DNA from: Oleiharenicola sp.
GTDB lineage: Bacteria > Verrucomicrobiota > Verrucomicrobiia > Opitutales > Opitutaceae
Assembly (NCBI GenBank): GCA_025363455.1
Contig: JANYDW010000013.1
Location: forward strand, 1-64,000
DNA length: 64,000 bases
Reading direction: 5' to 3'
The translations under genes were made by a program, and so were the position numbers. Within the stretch, counting starts at the first letter, position 1. Each line of letters begins with the position of its first letter. Under the pieces are notes generated by a model, which did not search any database, was not told the origin of the DNA, and saw only the letters and a list, made by a program, of their open reading frames with translations. Below, piece by piece: positions 23,356 to 31,820 of this stretch.

Positions 23356-25689
23356 ATGTCCGAGCCATCACCCAAGGCGGTATTCCTCAGCTATGCCCGC
23401 GAGGATGCTGAGGCGGCCCGCCATATCGCCGACGCTCTCCGCGCCTTCGGCGTTGAGGTCTGGTTCGACATGAGTGAATTGCGCGGCGGCGACGTCTGGG
23501 ACCAGAAAATCCGCCGCCAGATCAAGGAATGCGCACTGTTCATGCCGGTCATCTCCAGCCAGAGCGAACAGCGGGGGGAGGGCTACTTCCGGCTGGAATG
23601 GAAGCTGGCCGTCGAGCGCACGCACCTCTTGGCCGAGGACCGGCCGTTTCTTTTCCCCGTGGTCGTGGACGACACCACGGAAACTTCCGCCAGCGTGCCG
23701 GAGCAGTTCCTGAAATCGCAATGGACGCGTTTGCCCGGTGGCGAACCCACGCCGCAATTTGTCGAGCAGGTGAAACGCTTGTTGTCGTCGCCGCGCAAGC
23801 TCGCGGTGGGGTCCAAGCCCGCCGTCCCGTCCGCCCCGGCCAGCGCCCCGGCGCCCGCCTCCCGGTCCGGGTTTCCCCCTTGGGCCGCGGCCCTGCTGGG
23901 CCTCGCCGTCGTGATGCTTGGCGCCTTTGTGGTGTTCCGGCCCGCGGCCAAGCTCGAGCCGGCTCCGGCCGTGCCAACGACTCCCGCCGTGGCGGCCAAG
24001 GCGCCGGAACCCGCCGCCCCGGTCATCAGCGAAAAATCCCTCGCCGTCCTCCCGTTCAGCAACATGAGCGAGGAAAAGGACAGCGGCTTTTTCACCGATG
24101 GCATCCAGGAGGACATTCTCACGAACCTCGCGCTCCTCTCGGAGCTGCGGGTCGTGTCGCGCACCTCGGTCATGCAATATCGCAACACGACGAAGACCAT
24201 CCGGCAGATCGCGACGGAGCTGGGCGTCATGTATGTGCTCGAGGGCAGCGTGCGCCGCGCCGGCAACAAGGTGCGGGTGACGGGCCAGCTCATTCGCGCC
24301 GGGACCGACGAGCATGTCTGGGCCAAGGCCTTCGACCGCGAGATCAGCGACATCTTCGCCATCCAGGCTGAGCTGGCCACGGAGATCGCCGGCGCGCTCA
24401 AGACCGCCATCACCCCGCAGCAGAAAACCATCATCGCCGGCCGGGCCACGACGAGCGTCGACGCCTACAACGATTACCTGAAGGCCCGCGAGATCCGGCT
24501 CTGGTCGGGCGTCACGCGCGCGACGCGGCCCGACATCGACCGGCTGCTGCAATCTGCGATCCAGCGGGACCCGAATTTTGTGCCGGCCTGGCTGGAGATC
24601 GCCCGGGTTAATTTCAACTCGTACGGATCCGGCAGCCTGGGCGGGGATCGCAACCAGCTCCTCGAGGGGAAAACGGCGCTCGCCCAGGCCATCCGGCTGG
24701 CTCCGGCAGATCCGGCGGTCATCCTGGTGCAGGCCGTGGAGGCGATCACTAACGGCGATCTGCCCGGTGGTCGGCGGTTTTTGGAAAAGGCCCTGGCTCT
24801 GGCCCCAGGCAACGTCGAGACCATCATCGCTTTCGGCCGGCTGGCTGACCAGGAACGGCTTTGGGCGGAAGCCATGGGCTACTACCGGCGCGCCCAGGCC
24901 CTCGACCCGCGCAATCCGCTCGTCCTGTGGGACGCCCACAACGCGCTGCTGAACCTGCGGCAGTTCACGCAGGCAGCGGAAATCGTGCGGCAACTGTTGG
25001 TCCTCCAATCCGACTCCTTCGACGCGGCCGCCGCCCTGGCTCATGTGCCGTATTACGCCCGGGGCGAGCGCCAGGAAGTGGAAGCCCTGTTCGCCCGGTT
25101 GACGCCAGCCCAGCAGTCGGACCCCAAGGTCGTCGCGGTGAAGTTCAACTGGTACTATCATGACATCGGCGACGCCCGGGCCTATGTGGAGCTCTGCAAC
25201 CAGCAGGGCACCGACACCAATTTCAACGACGATGATTCCACCCTGCAATTTGCCGAGGCGCTCATCGTTCTCGGCCAGCGCGATCGCGCCACCGCCCTGG
25301 TGCGTCCGCTGCTCGACAAACTGAAGGTCCGGGTCGGAGCCGATCCGGACAACACGAATCTGCTCAATTCCCTCGCCTACACCCAGGCGTTGCTCGGCGA
25401 CCATGACGCCGCGATGGGGACGGTCGGCCACATCCTCTCGCTGCTCAAGCCGGGCGATACGGTGCGGAAGCAGGTTTACCTCCAGGCCAACGCCGCCATC
25501 GTCTACGCCTGGATCGGGGAAAGGGACAAGACGGTCGATCTGGTTGAGCCGTTGATGAAAATACCGACGGCGGCCTTCAACAGTGTGAACTCGCTGCGCC
25601 ACGACATTGATTTTTTCCCCATGCGCGGGTTTCCCCGCTGGGAAGCGATGCTCGCTGATCCCGCCAACAACAAGACGTTCACTTACTAG
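23356..25689 (+). CDS. TIR-domain / FlgO-like / TPR signalling protein, single-pass
   Basis: A 777-residue multidomain protein. Residues 5-140 form a TIR-like domain (KAVFLSYAREDAEAARHIADAL, ELRGGDVWDQKI, with a Glu in FRLEWKLA at the usual TIR catalytic site). A Pro/Ala linker and one transmembrane helix (about 174-194) follow. Residues 226-365 match the FlgO/CadC-associated domain (SLAVLPFSNMSEEKDSGFFTDGIQ ... YVLEGSVRRAGNKVRVTGQLI). The remainder is made of TPR-like helical repeats. Similar proteins in other phyla pair the FlgO-TPR part with cyclase or HTH domains. The TIR would be cytoplasmic and the repeats periplasmic. Earlier in-frame starts (23302, 23335) exist; ATG 23356 is preferred. 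Confidence 0.8.
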   Translation: MSEPSPKAVFLSYAREDAEAARHIADALRAFGVEVWFDMSELRGGDVWDQKIRRQIKECALFMPVISSQSEQRGEGYFRLEWKLAVERTHLLAEDRPFLFPVVVDDTTETSASVPEQFLKSQWTRLPGGEPTPQFVEQVKRLLSSPRKLAVGSKPAVPSAPASAPAPASRSGFPPWAAALLGLAVVMLGAFVVFRPAAKLEPAPAVPTTPAVAAKAPEPAAPVISEKSLAVLPFSNMSEEKDSGFFTDGIQEDILTNLALLSELRVVSRTSVMQYRNTTKTIRQIATELGVMYVLEGSVRRAGNKVRVTGQLIRAGTDEHVWAKAFDREISDIFAIQAELATEIAGALKTAITPQQKTIIAGRATTSVDAYNDYLKAREIRLWSGVTRATRPDIDRLLQSAIQRDPNFVPAWLEIARVNFNSYGSGSLGGDRNQLLEGKTALAQAIRLAPADPAVILVQAVEAITNGDLPGGRRFLEKALALAPGNVETIIAFGRLADQERLWAEAMGYYRRAQALDPRNPLVLWDAHNALLNLRQFTQAAEIVRQLLVLQSDSFDAAAALAHVPYYARGERQEVEALFARLTPAQQSDPKVVAVKFNWYYHDIGDARAYVELCNQQGTDTNFNDDDSTLQFAEALIVLGQRDRATALVRPLLDKLKVRVGADPDNTNLLNSLAYTQALLGDHDAAMGTVGHILSLLKPGDTVRKQVYLQANAAIVYAWIGERDKTVDLVEPLMKIPTAAFNSVNSLRHDIDFFPMRGFPRWEAMLADPANNKTFTY

Positions 25690-25728
25690 GCAACGATTGT
25701 CCGGCGGCTCGTAATGGGGGAGGGGCAG

Positions 25729-25778
25729 TGGAGGGCTCGCGTCCCTGCGAGCCGGCCCGCAGAGACGCGGGCCCTCCA
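25729..25778. repeat. TGGAGGGC palindrome between convergent genes
   Basis: TGGAGGGCTCGCGTCCCTGCGAGCC pairs imperfectly with GGCCCGCAGAGACGCGGGCCCTCCA. It fills most of the 94 bp between the TIR protein gene and the DsbD-like gene. Confidence 0.7.
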
Positions 25779-25783
25779 ACAAA

Positions 25784-27904
25784 TCATTTCGTTGTCGCGG
25801 CGAACCCCTCGAGCACGCGGCCGGGAGTCAGCAACTCGGGGAGGATGACCGGGTCGGCCTGCCCGGGGGCATAGATCAGGTTGAACGGCACGGCGGAGCG
25901 GTTCCACTTCGCCAACTCGGCAGTGATGGCCGGGTCCTTGCTCGTCCAGTCGGCTTTGAGCAGCAGCACATTTTTCTTTCCCAGCTCGGCCAGCACATCA
26001 TCGGAGGTGAAGACGGCAGCCTTGTTCGTCTGGCAGGTGGCGCACCAGCGGGCGGTGAAGTCCACGTAGACCGTTCGGCCAGCCGCGCGGGCCGCGGTCA
26101 CCGCCTCGGGGCTCCAGTGCTCCCACTTCACGGTGTATCCGCTCCCGTTGGAGAGCGTGACGGACTTCGGCCAGCCGAGACCCAGGCCGGCCAGGAGCAG
26201 GACCGTGGCGGCGATGCGGCCGGTGAATTTGGAAAACCGGCCATAAACCCAGGCCGCCATCGCGACCAGCACGAGGCCGAACACCAGGAAGAGCAGGGCG
26301 TAATCGTCGTCCTTGGTCTGGCCGGCGAGCACCCAGAGCAGCCAGCCGACAGTGGCGTAGAGCGGGAAGGCCATGAACTGCTTGAAAGTCTCCATCCAGG
26401 CGCCGGGGCGCGGCAGCAGCTTCACGGCCGCGGGGAAGAGCGAGAGCAGCAGGTAGGGTGCGGCCAGCCCGACGGCGATGAAGGTGAAGATCAGCATCGA
26501 TTCGGCGGCGGAAAAGGCCGGCGAAAAAGCCGCGCCGAGGGCCGGGGCCAGGAAAGGAGCGCTACAGGGGGTCGAGACCAGCACGGCGAGAATCCCGGAG
26601 AAGAACGAACCGGCGTAACCCTGCTGCATCTGCAGCTTACCGCCCACCGCGGTGGCGGAGAGACCGATTTCAAACAGCCCGCTGAGGTTGAGGGAAAAGA
26701 TTAGCAGGAATGCCGCCATGCCGAAGACAAAGCCCGGCGACTGGAGCTGGGCGCCCCAGCCGATTTCCGAGCCACTGGCGCGCAGGGCGAGGATGACGCC
26801 GGCGAGAATCCAGAACGAAAGCAGCACCCCGAACGTGTAGACCAGGCCGTGCGCGATGATCTTGCGGCGGTCATTGCCCGCTTGATGCACGAAGCCCAGC
26901 ACCTTGATGCCCAGCACCGGGAAAACGCAGGGCATGAGGTTCAGGATGAGGCCGCCGATCAGGGCCAGCAGCAGAGTCCCGGCGAGACCTCCGGGACCGG
27001 AGGCGGGAGGCGGGAGGCGGGATCCAGAAGCAGAGGCCAGAGGACGGACAACAGAGGACGGTTTCAATCCGCCGGCAGCCGGCGCTCCGATCTCCACGTC
27101 GAAGATGGCTCCGTGGCCGGCCGGCCAGCCGTTGGCGGAAGCGATGACGCCGGTAAGACGCGTGGCGTCGGCCGGGGCGTCCTTGGCAATGGCGAGCGTG
27201 AACACGAAGGCGCTCTTTTCTTCGGTGATTTTTTGCTCAGCGGCGTAGTCCACCAGGCCGGCGGTGTCGAAGAGGTGCAGGTTCTGCGGCCGGTGGGTGG
27301 TGCCAGCGGCCGGCGTGAGGCGCACGAGGAGGGTCGAACCGCTTCGAGAGGCGCTGAGGCTCCAGCCGGTGAGCGGTTGCGGCCGATCGGCGTAGGCTTG
27401 GGCGAGGGCGGGATTGGTGGATTTCGGCTCCAGACTGACGGGCAAGGAGAGTTCGACATCAGCCATGCCCGGCATGCAGACGTCCTCGCACATGAGCCAG
27501 TCGGCCTTGGCGCGGAGGGTCACGGTTTCACCCGGCTTCAGCGAGGCCGGGGCTGCGAGTTCGACGAAGAGGTAGACCTCGCCCTCGTAGCCGTTGCCGG
27601 TGATCGAGCCGCGCCGGTCCTTCACGACATGCGGGGTGGGCCAGAGGATGGGGCCGGCGGTGAAACCGGCGGGGAGCTTCCAAGCGAGCGAAGTCGGGTA
27701 GCCGGTGCCTGGGTTGATCCAGTAGGAATGCCAGTGCTCGTCATGATTGAGCTTGAGGGCGACGAGAATTTTTTTGCCCGGCGCAATGGCATCCTGGGCC
27801 GCGACCAGTTCAGCCGCCACCGCTCCCTTCCGCACAGGGCCTGGCGCGGCTGACAGCCCGTTCGACAAGCTCAGGACGGACCCGAGCGGCAGGAACAACA
27901 TCAT
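25784..27904 (-). CDS. DsbD-like thiol:disulfide interchange protein
   Basis: A 706-residue inner-membrane electron carrier. The N-terminal periplasmic part (about 20-270) resembles the DsbD-alpha-like domain (YWINPGTGYPTSLAWKLPAGF, DWLMCEDVCMPG). Eight transmembrane segments follow, with the CcdA/DsbD Cys motifs LMPCVFPVLGIKVLGFV and STPCSAPFLAPALGAAF. The C-terminal thioredoxin domain has VYVDFTARWCATCQTNK, with a CATC active site. It moves reducing power from cytosolic thioredoxin to the periplasm. The signal-peptide region contains an in-frame 20-bp dispersed repeat (27858-27878). The frame is open to ATG 28018, but the extension is repeat-derived; TTG 27922 is another candidate start. 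Confidence 0.88.
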   Translation of the reverse strand: MMLFLPLGSVLSLSNGLSAAPGPVRKGAVAAELVAAQDAIAPGKKILVALKLNHDEHWHSYWINPGTGYPTSLAWKLPAGFTAGPILWPTPHVVKDRRGSITGNGYEGEVYLFVELAAPASLKPGETVTLRAKADWLMCEDVCMPGMADVELSLPVSLEPKSTNPALAQAYADRPQPLTGWSLSASRSGSTLLVRLTPAAGTTHRPQNLHLFDTAGLVDYAAEQKITEEKSAFVFTLAIAKDAPADATRLTGVIASANGWPAGHGAIFDVEIGAPAAGGLKPSSVVRPLASASGSRLPPPASGPGGLAGTLLLALIGGLILNLMPCVFPVLGIKVLGFVHQAGNDRRKIIAHGLVYTFGVLLSFWILAGVILALRASGSEIGWGAQLQSPGFVFGMAAFLLIFSLNLSGLFEIGLSATAVGGKLQMQQGYAGSFFSGILAVLVSTPCSAPFLAPALGAAFSPAFSAAESMLIFTFIAVGLAAPYLLLSLFPAAVKLLPRPGAWMETFKQFMAFPLYATVGWLLWVLAGQTKDDDYALLFLVFGLVLVAMAAWVYGRFSKFTGRIAATVLLLAGLGLGWPKSVTLSNGSGYTVKWEHWSPEAVTAARAAGRTVYVDFTARWCATCQTNKAAVFTSDDVLAELGKKNVLLLKADWTSKDPAITAELAKWNRSAVPFNLIYAPGQADPVILPELLTPGRVLEGFAATTK
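27858..27878. repeat. TTCGACA(A/G)GCTCAGG dispersed repeat inside the DsbD-like signal peptide
   Basis: CGTTCGACAAGCTCAGGAC is read in frame on the minus strand as a SLSNG-containing peptide. Near-identical copies lie at 39396-39417 and 48488-48509, both also in the 5' part of genes for exported proteins. Confidence 0.75.
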
Positions 27905-28126
27905 TAGCAGGAGGGCGCGCAACCGGTTCGACAGATTCGATAGGCTCACTGCAGGCAGGCTTCCGCCTTCGCCAAGGCTACGGCGGACCGGCAGGGTGGG
28001 GGGCGGACAGAGGGGCATCGGGGGTGAGAGTAGGACGGAACTGGTTTATTTCAAATCCCGATCACAGCTGCCACTTCCGTCCTTTTGGCAGGTTGCACTG
28101 TCCAGCCTGGCGCCTAAGTTCGGACA

Positions 28127-29695
28127 ATGAAATTAGCGTCACCGCTCTCCGTCCTAATTGTCCTAGCCTTGGCCAGCCTGCTCTGCGCCCAAGCTCCGGC
28201 CGGACCGGCGCCATCTGCGGCGGTCACGCCGAGGGATGACGCGGCGTCCTTCACCACCACGGCGTCCGGCCTCAAATACGCCATCACGACTCCCGGCACC
28301 GGCGCCACGCCCACGGCGGGCCAGGTGGTCGTGGTCCATTACACCGGGACGTTGCCGGACGGGACAGTCTTCGACAGCACGCGCCCCCGGAACACGCCGT
28401 TCGCCTTCACGCTCGGACGCAAGCAGGTCATCAAGGGCTGGGACGAGGGCTTCGCCCTGCTTCGGGTCGGTGACAAGGCGACCTTGCTCGTTCCGCCCGG
28501 GCTGGCCTACGGCGACAAGCAGCGCGGTCCAATCCCGCCGAATTCGACCCTGCGTTTCGAGGTCGAGCTGGTGGACTTGAAGGGCCGGGCCCTGTCGGAC
28601 TTGTTACAAGACACGATCGACACGGCCGGGCTGGACGCCGGGCGGGCGCGTTTCGCCGAGGCGAAGGCCGCCAAGTTCGAAGGGCTCCATGTCAGCGAAT
28701 CGCAATTAAACGGCCTCGGTTACCGCTACCTCGGCAAGGAGGGCAAGCTGGCCGAGGCGCGTGCCGTGCTGCAATGGAACATGGAGCTGTTCCCCGCATC
28801 GGCCAATGTTTACGACAGCCTCGGCGAGGCCGACGTGAAGGCGGGCGATCGCGCCGCGGCGCTGGCGCATTACAGCCGGTCCCTGGAGCTCGATCCCAAG
28901 AACAAGAACGCCGCCAAATTTCGCGCCGAGATCGAGGCCACTCCCGACCAGCCGGGCGCCCTGACGCAGATGCAGGCGAGGATGGAGCTCAACGAGGCCA
29001 TCGACGCCGCGTTCGAGGCGGCGGACAAGAAGGGCTACGATGTGCCGGCGCTGAAGTCGAAGCTGACGGCCTTCCTCGACAAGTACCCCGACGACCCGGG
29101 TGCGGCCGGCCCGCTGAACAACTTCTTTTACTATGCGGAGTCGTCCAGCTTGGAGCAGGCGAAGGTGGAATGGGCGGGCTTTGCGCAGCACCCGAACGCC
29201 AAGGTGCGCGAGGCGGCGGCCCAAAAAATGGCGCTGGGCGAACTCATCAAGTCACCGCTCGCGATAAAGTTCACCGCGGCCGACGGGCGCGAGGTTGATG
29301 TGGCGCGGTTGCGCGGCAAGGTGGTGTTGATTGACTTCTGGGCGACCTGGTGCGGACCCTGCGTCGAAGAAATTCCGAACGTCGTGGCGACCTACGAGCA
29401 GTACCACGCGCAGGGCTTCGAGATCGTCGGTGTTTCGTTCGACCAGGCGCCCGACCCGGACAAACCGGCGCGGCGGCAAAAGACCGCGCCGCAGGTACTG
29501 GCCTTTACTCGCGATCACAATATGCCATGGCCGCAGTTCTACGACGGAAGCTACTGGGAGAATCCATTCGGCAAACAATACGGCGTTCGCGGCATCCCGG
29601 CGATGTTCCTCCTCGACAAGCAAGGCATGGTGGTCTCGACCAATGCACGCGGCGCGAAGCTCGGGGCCGAGGTGAAGCGCCTGCTCGGGCTCTGA
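28127..29695 (+). CDS. secreted FKBP prolyl isomerase - TPR - TlpA-like thioredoxin fusion
   Basis: A 522-residue exported protein with signal peptide (residues 1-21, LALASLLCAQA). Residues 38-155 are an FKBP domain with the GQVVVVHYTGTLPDGTVFDS, VIKGWDEGFALLRVGDKATL and PPNSTLRFEVELV motifs. The middle (about 180-380) contains TPR-like repeats (ANVYDSLGEADVKAGDRAAALAHYSRSLELDP). Residues 385-522 are a TlpA/ResA-type thioredoxin with the active site FWATWCGPCVEEIP and the cis-Pro segment VRGIPAMFLL. It joins prolyl isomerisation and disulfide chemistry and stands divergent from the DsbD-like gene, its likely electron donor (inference). Confidence 0.9.
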   Translation: MKLASPLSVLIVLALASLLCAQAPAGPAPSAAVTPRDDAASFTTTASGLKYAITTPGTGATPTAGQVVVVHYTGTLPDGTVFDSTRPRNTPFAFTLGRKQVIKGWDEGFALLRVGDKATLLVPPGLAYGDKQRGPIPPNSTLRFEVELVDLKGRALSDLLQDTIDTAGLDAGRARFAEAKAAKFEGLHVSESQLNGLGYRYLGKEGKLAEARAVLQWNMELFPASANVYDSLGEADVKAGDRAAALAHYSRSLELDPKNKNAAKFRAEIEATPDQPGALTQMQARMELNEAIDAAFEAADKKGYDVPALKSKLTAFLDKYPDDPGAAGPLNNFFYYAESSSLEQAKVEWAGFAQHPNAKVREAAAQKMALGELIKSPLAIKFTAADGREVDVARLRGKVVLIDFWATWCGPCVEEIPNVVATYEQYHAQGFEIVGVSFDQAPDPDKPARRQKTAPQVLAFTRDHNMPWPQFYDGSYWENPFGKQYGVRGIPAMFLLDKQGMVVSTNARGAKLGAEVKRLLGL

Positions 29696-29739
29696 GCAAA
29701 CGAGAAGAGAAAACACGGGAGCATTGGCGCTCTCTGCCC

Positions 29740-29813
29740 GTAGGGGTCGAGCTTGCTCGATCCTCCCATCGATGATCGTGATGACCCGAGGACCGGGCAA
29801 GCCCGGCCCCTAC
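29740..29813. repeat. GTAGGGGTCG palindrome
   Basis: GTAGGGGTCGAGCTTGCTCG ... CGGGCAAGCCCGGCCCCTAC, an imperfect palindrome between the FKBP-TlpA gene and a convergent membrane-protein gene. Confidence 0.7.
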
Positions 29814-29839
29814 AACGGAGAAGATTCAGGTTTGTCTGC

Positions 29840-30556
29840 TCATCCTTCCCGTCTACCCGCCCTCAACGCGCCGCCGGCATTCTGCCGGCTCGTGAGATGG
29901 GCGAAGAGCATCGACCAGAAGCAGAGCACGATGTTGAAGAGCGGCATCTGGAGTGGGGAAGGCAGGGCATAGACGCAGGTCACCACCGGAATCCAGATGA
30001 ACCACATCGTCAGCAAGACGGGCAGCACGCGCCGGTAGTACCAGCGGCCCGCGTGCAGGTCTGCGGCGACGGGAGCCCAGCGGAAGCCGGCATCCTTCCA
30101 CGCGAAACAAAGGTAGCTCACGGGCGTGGCATAGAGCGGGTTGTAGCCGAATTGGTCGCTCAGGACCTTGCGCACGATGGTCACCACGCCGTGGCCGTCG
30201 CCATGCAGCCACGCGAGGATGCGATACCACAGGTCGACCTCCGCGCCTTTCCACGCCCAGTAGAAAATAAAGAAAACCAAGTGGGGCCAGGGATGGGCGT
30301 CGCGCGTTTCGGCGTGCAGCCGCAGGAAGAGGAAGGGCAACAGTCCGCCACACAGGACGGTGGAGGCCGCCGAGAAAGCGAAGCCGCCGGTCGACTGCCA
30401 CCGGGCCAGAGTAGCGAACAAGGATTCGCTGGCGGGCAGAAAATAGTACGCCAGCACCAGGCTGAGTGCCACGGCCTGCAGCAGGAGACCGGGAACGAGC
30501 AGGGCGCGGAGGCTTTGGCGGCCAGCCGCCCACGGTGCCGTTTCGACTGGGGACAT
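29840..30556 (-). CDS. hypothetical integral membrane protein
   Basis: A 238-residue protein with about five hydrophobic segments (starting SLRALLVPGLLLQAVALSLVLAYYF). It is rich in aromatic residues, with the loop WKGAEVDLWYRILAWLHGDGHGV in the middle and a WYYRRVLPVLLTMWFIWIPVVTCVYALP segment near the end. No family is recognised with confidence. ATG 30556 (MSPVETAP) is chosen; an in-frame start at 30589 adds 11 residues. It stands alone between two palindromic repeats. Confidence 0.65.
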   Translation of the reverse strand: MSPVETAPWAAGRQSLRALLVPGLLLQAVALSLVLAYYFLPASESLFATLARWQSTGGFAFSAASTVLCGGLLPFLFLRLHAETRDAHPWPHLVFFIFYWAWKGAEVDLWYRILAWLHGDGHGVVTIVRKVLSDQFGYNPLYATPVSYLCFAWKDAGFRWAPVAADLHAGRWYYRRVLPVLLTMWFIWIPVVTCVYALPSPLQMPLFNIVLCFWSMLFAHLTSRQNAGGALRAGRREG

Positions 30557-30656
30557 CTCAGACAAGGAGGCCGCGAGGTCTAGGTGCACGGCCCTGAAGC
30601 GCGAGCAGGAATTTGCGGTGAGCCAAGAACTACAGTAAACGGACCCACTACTGAAA

Positions 30657-30729
30657 GGTGGAACCCGGCCTCCGGACGGGTTTGTCAGGTGCTCATGTAA
30701 GAAAACGCGTCCAGAGGCCGCGTTCCACC
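30657..30729. repeat. GGTGGAAC-family palindrome (copy 2)
   Basis: GGTGGAACCCGGCCTCCGGA ... TCCAGAGGCCGCGTTCCACC, 28 bp after the end of the pilus-type gene cluster. Confidence 0.85.
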
Positions 30730-30756
30730 CAAGTCAACTGCATCAGCCTTCCCCCC

Positions 30757-31263
30757 TCAGTTCTTGAGCGGGAAGGTGACAAACACGTCGTTGTAGCCGA
30801 ACACGACCTCCCCCGGGGAAATGCGCACGACCTTGACGTAGTAGACGATCTCAGCGTTCGCTTTCACAGGGATGAGATCGCCATCCTTGTAGGTGGCGGA
30901 GTTGATCAGGAGATGGGCGCGTTCCCCGCGCATCACCTGACCTCCGATCCGGATCCGCGAAACACAAAACGCGAGGATCTGCTCATCGCTCATGACGGCG
31001 TTGGGTGTGGTATCCGGGACCACGGGGGGCGTATTTGCCGGGGTGGTGGTGCCGTCGTTCTTCACGGCGAAGAGCGCGCCGGAGCCCGTGAAAAGAAACG
31101 GATTGGCCGGCTTGGCCGGGAGCGGATCCGGTTTCAAGCGGTGATTGAGGAGGGCGTCGATCCGGGTCTTCGTGCGTTCAAAGCGGTCCGGGGCGGCGCA
31201 GAGGGGCGCCAGCACGCCGGCCAGCGTGAGGAGAAGGAGAATGATGGCGGGGGATTTTTTCAT
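30757..31263 (-). CDS. PilP-like periplasmic protein (type IV pilus/secretion assembly)
   Basis: A 168-residue exported protein with signal peptide (MKKSPAIILLLLTLAGVLAPLCAA). The C-terminal half forms a small beta-rich domain (ILAFCVSRIRIGGQVMRGERAHLLIN ... IVYYVKVVRISPGEVVFGYND) like the homology region of PilP/GspC. The call rests on this shape plus position: it is the last gene of a run encoding PilM/N-like and PilO-like proteins with 4-bp overlaps. It would link the inner-membrane platform to a secretin, which is not present in this window. Confidence 0.65.
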   Translation of the reverse strand: MKKSPAIILLLLTLAGVLAPLCAAPDRFERTKTRIDALLNHRLKPDPLPAKPANPFLFTGSGALFAVKNDGTTTPANTPPVVPDTTPNAVMSDEQILAFCVSRIRIGGQVMRGERAHLLINSATYKDGDLIPVKANAEIVYYVKVVRISPGEVVFGYNDVFVTFPLKN

Positions 31264-31820
31264 GGCCGGCCGAGGACTTCGACAGTGAGATCGAGGGCGA
31301 GGCCATCCGCGGCGGCGGACTCTGCCTGGGAAAAACGATAATTCTTCACCCGCAGCAGGCGGGGACCAGTCTCCAGCTGGTGGAGGTAATCCAGGACCTG
31401 GGGGTAGGCGCCGGATAGCCGGAGGGAAAACGGGATGGAGTGGTAGGCTTCCTCTTCGGTCGAGGGCTGGGAACTCAACTGGGAAAGGCTGATCAGGTGG
31501 ACCTTGGCGGATTTTTCGATCTGGTAGAAATAGTCCAGGTTGCCGGCGAGGTCCGATTCGACCGCCAGGTTCTTGTCGATGTAGGCCAGGGCTTCCTCGA
31601 CAGTGGTGGCTTGGGCCGACAGGCGGGGTTGCCCGTTGAGCGAAAGGAGGATCGTCTCGCCATCCTGACGGGTCCGCTCATAGCGCTCCGCGAATTCATT
31701 CCGTCGCTTGTAGAGGAAGAAGTAGTCGCCGGTGCCCACCAGCAGGATGAGGATGATGCTGATCACCGCGAGCGGGCTGCGCCGGGCCAGGTCCGAGAGC
31801 TGTTGCACGAGGAGGCTCAT
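31260..31820 (-). CDS. PilO-like inner-membrane platform protein
   Basis: The 186-residue bitopic protein has one transmembrane helix (SPLAVISIILILLVGTGDYFFLY, about residues 15-37), a coiled-coil stretch and a ferredoxin-like domain (IPFSLRLSGAYPQVLDYLHQLETGPRLLRVKNYRF). These are the PilO/GspM hallmarks. ATGA-type overlaps with the genes on both sides show a single operon and coupled translation. Assembly role by family inference. Confidence 0.72.
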   Translation of the reverse strand: MSLLVQQLSDLARRSPLAVISIILILLVGTGDYFFLYKRRNEFAERYERTRQDGETILLSLNGQPRLSAQATTVEEALAYIDKNLAVESDLAGNLDYFYQIEKSAKVHLISLSQLSSQPSTEEEAYHSIPFSLRLSGAYPQVLDYLHQLETGPRLLRVKNYRFSQAESAAADGLALDLTVEVLGRP

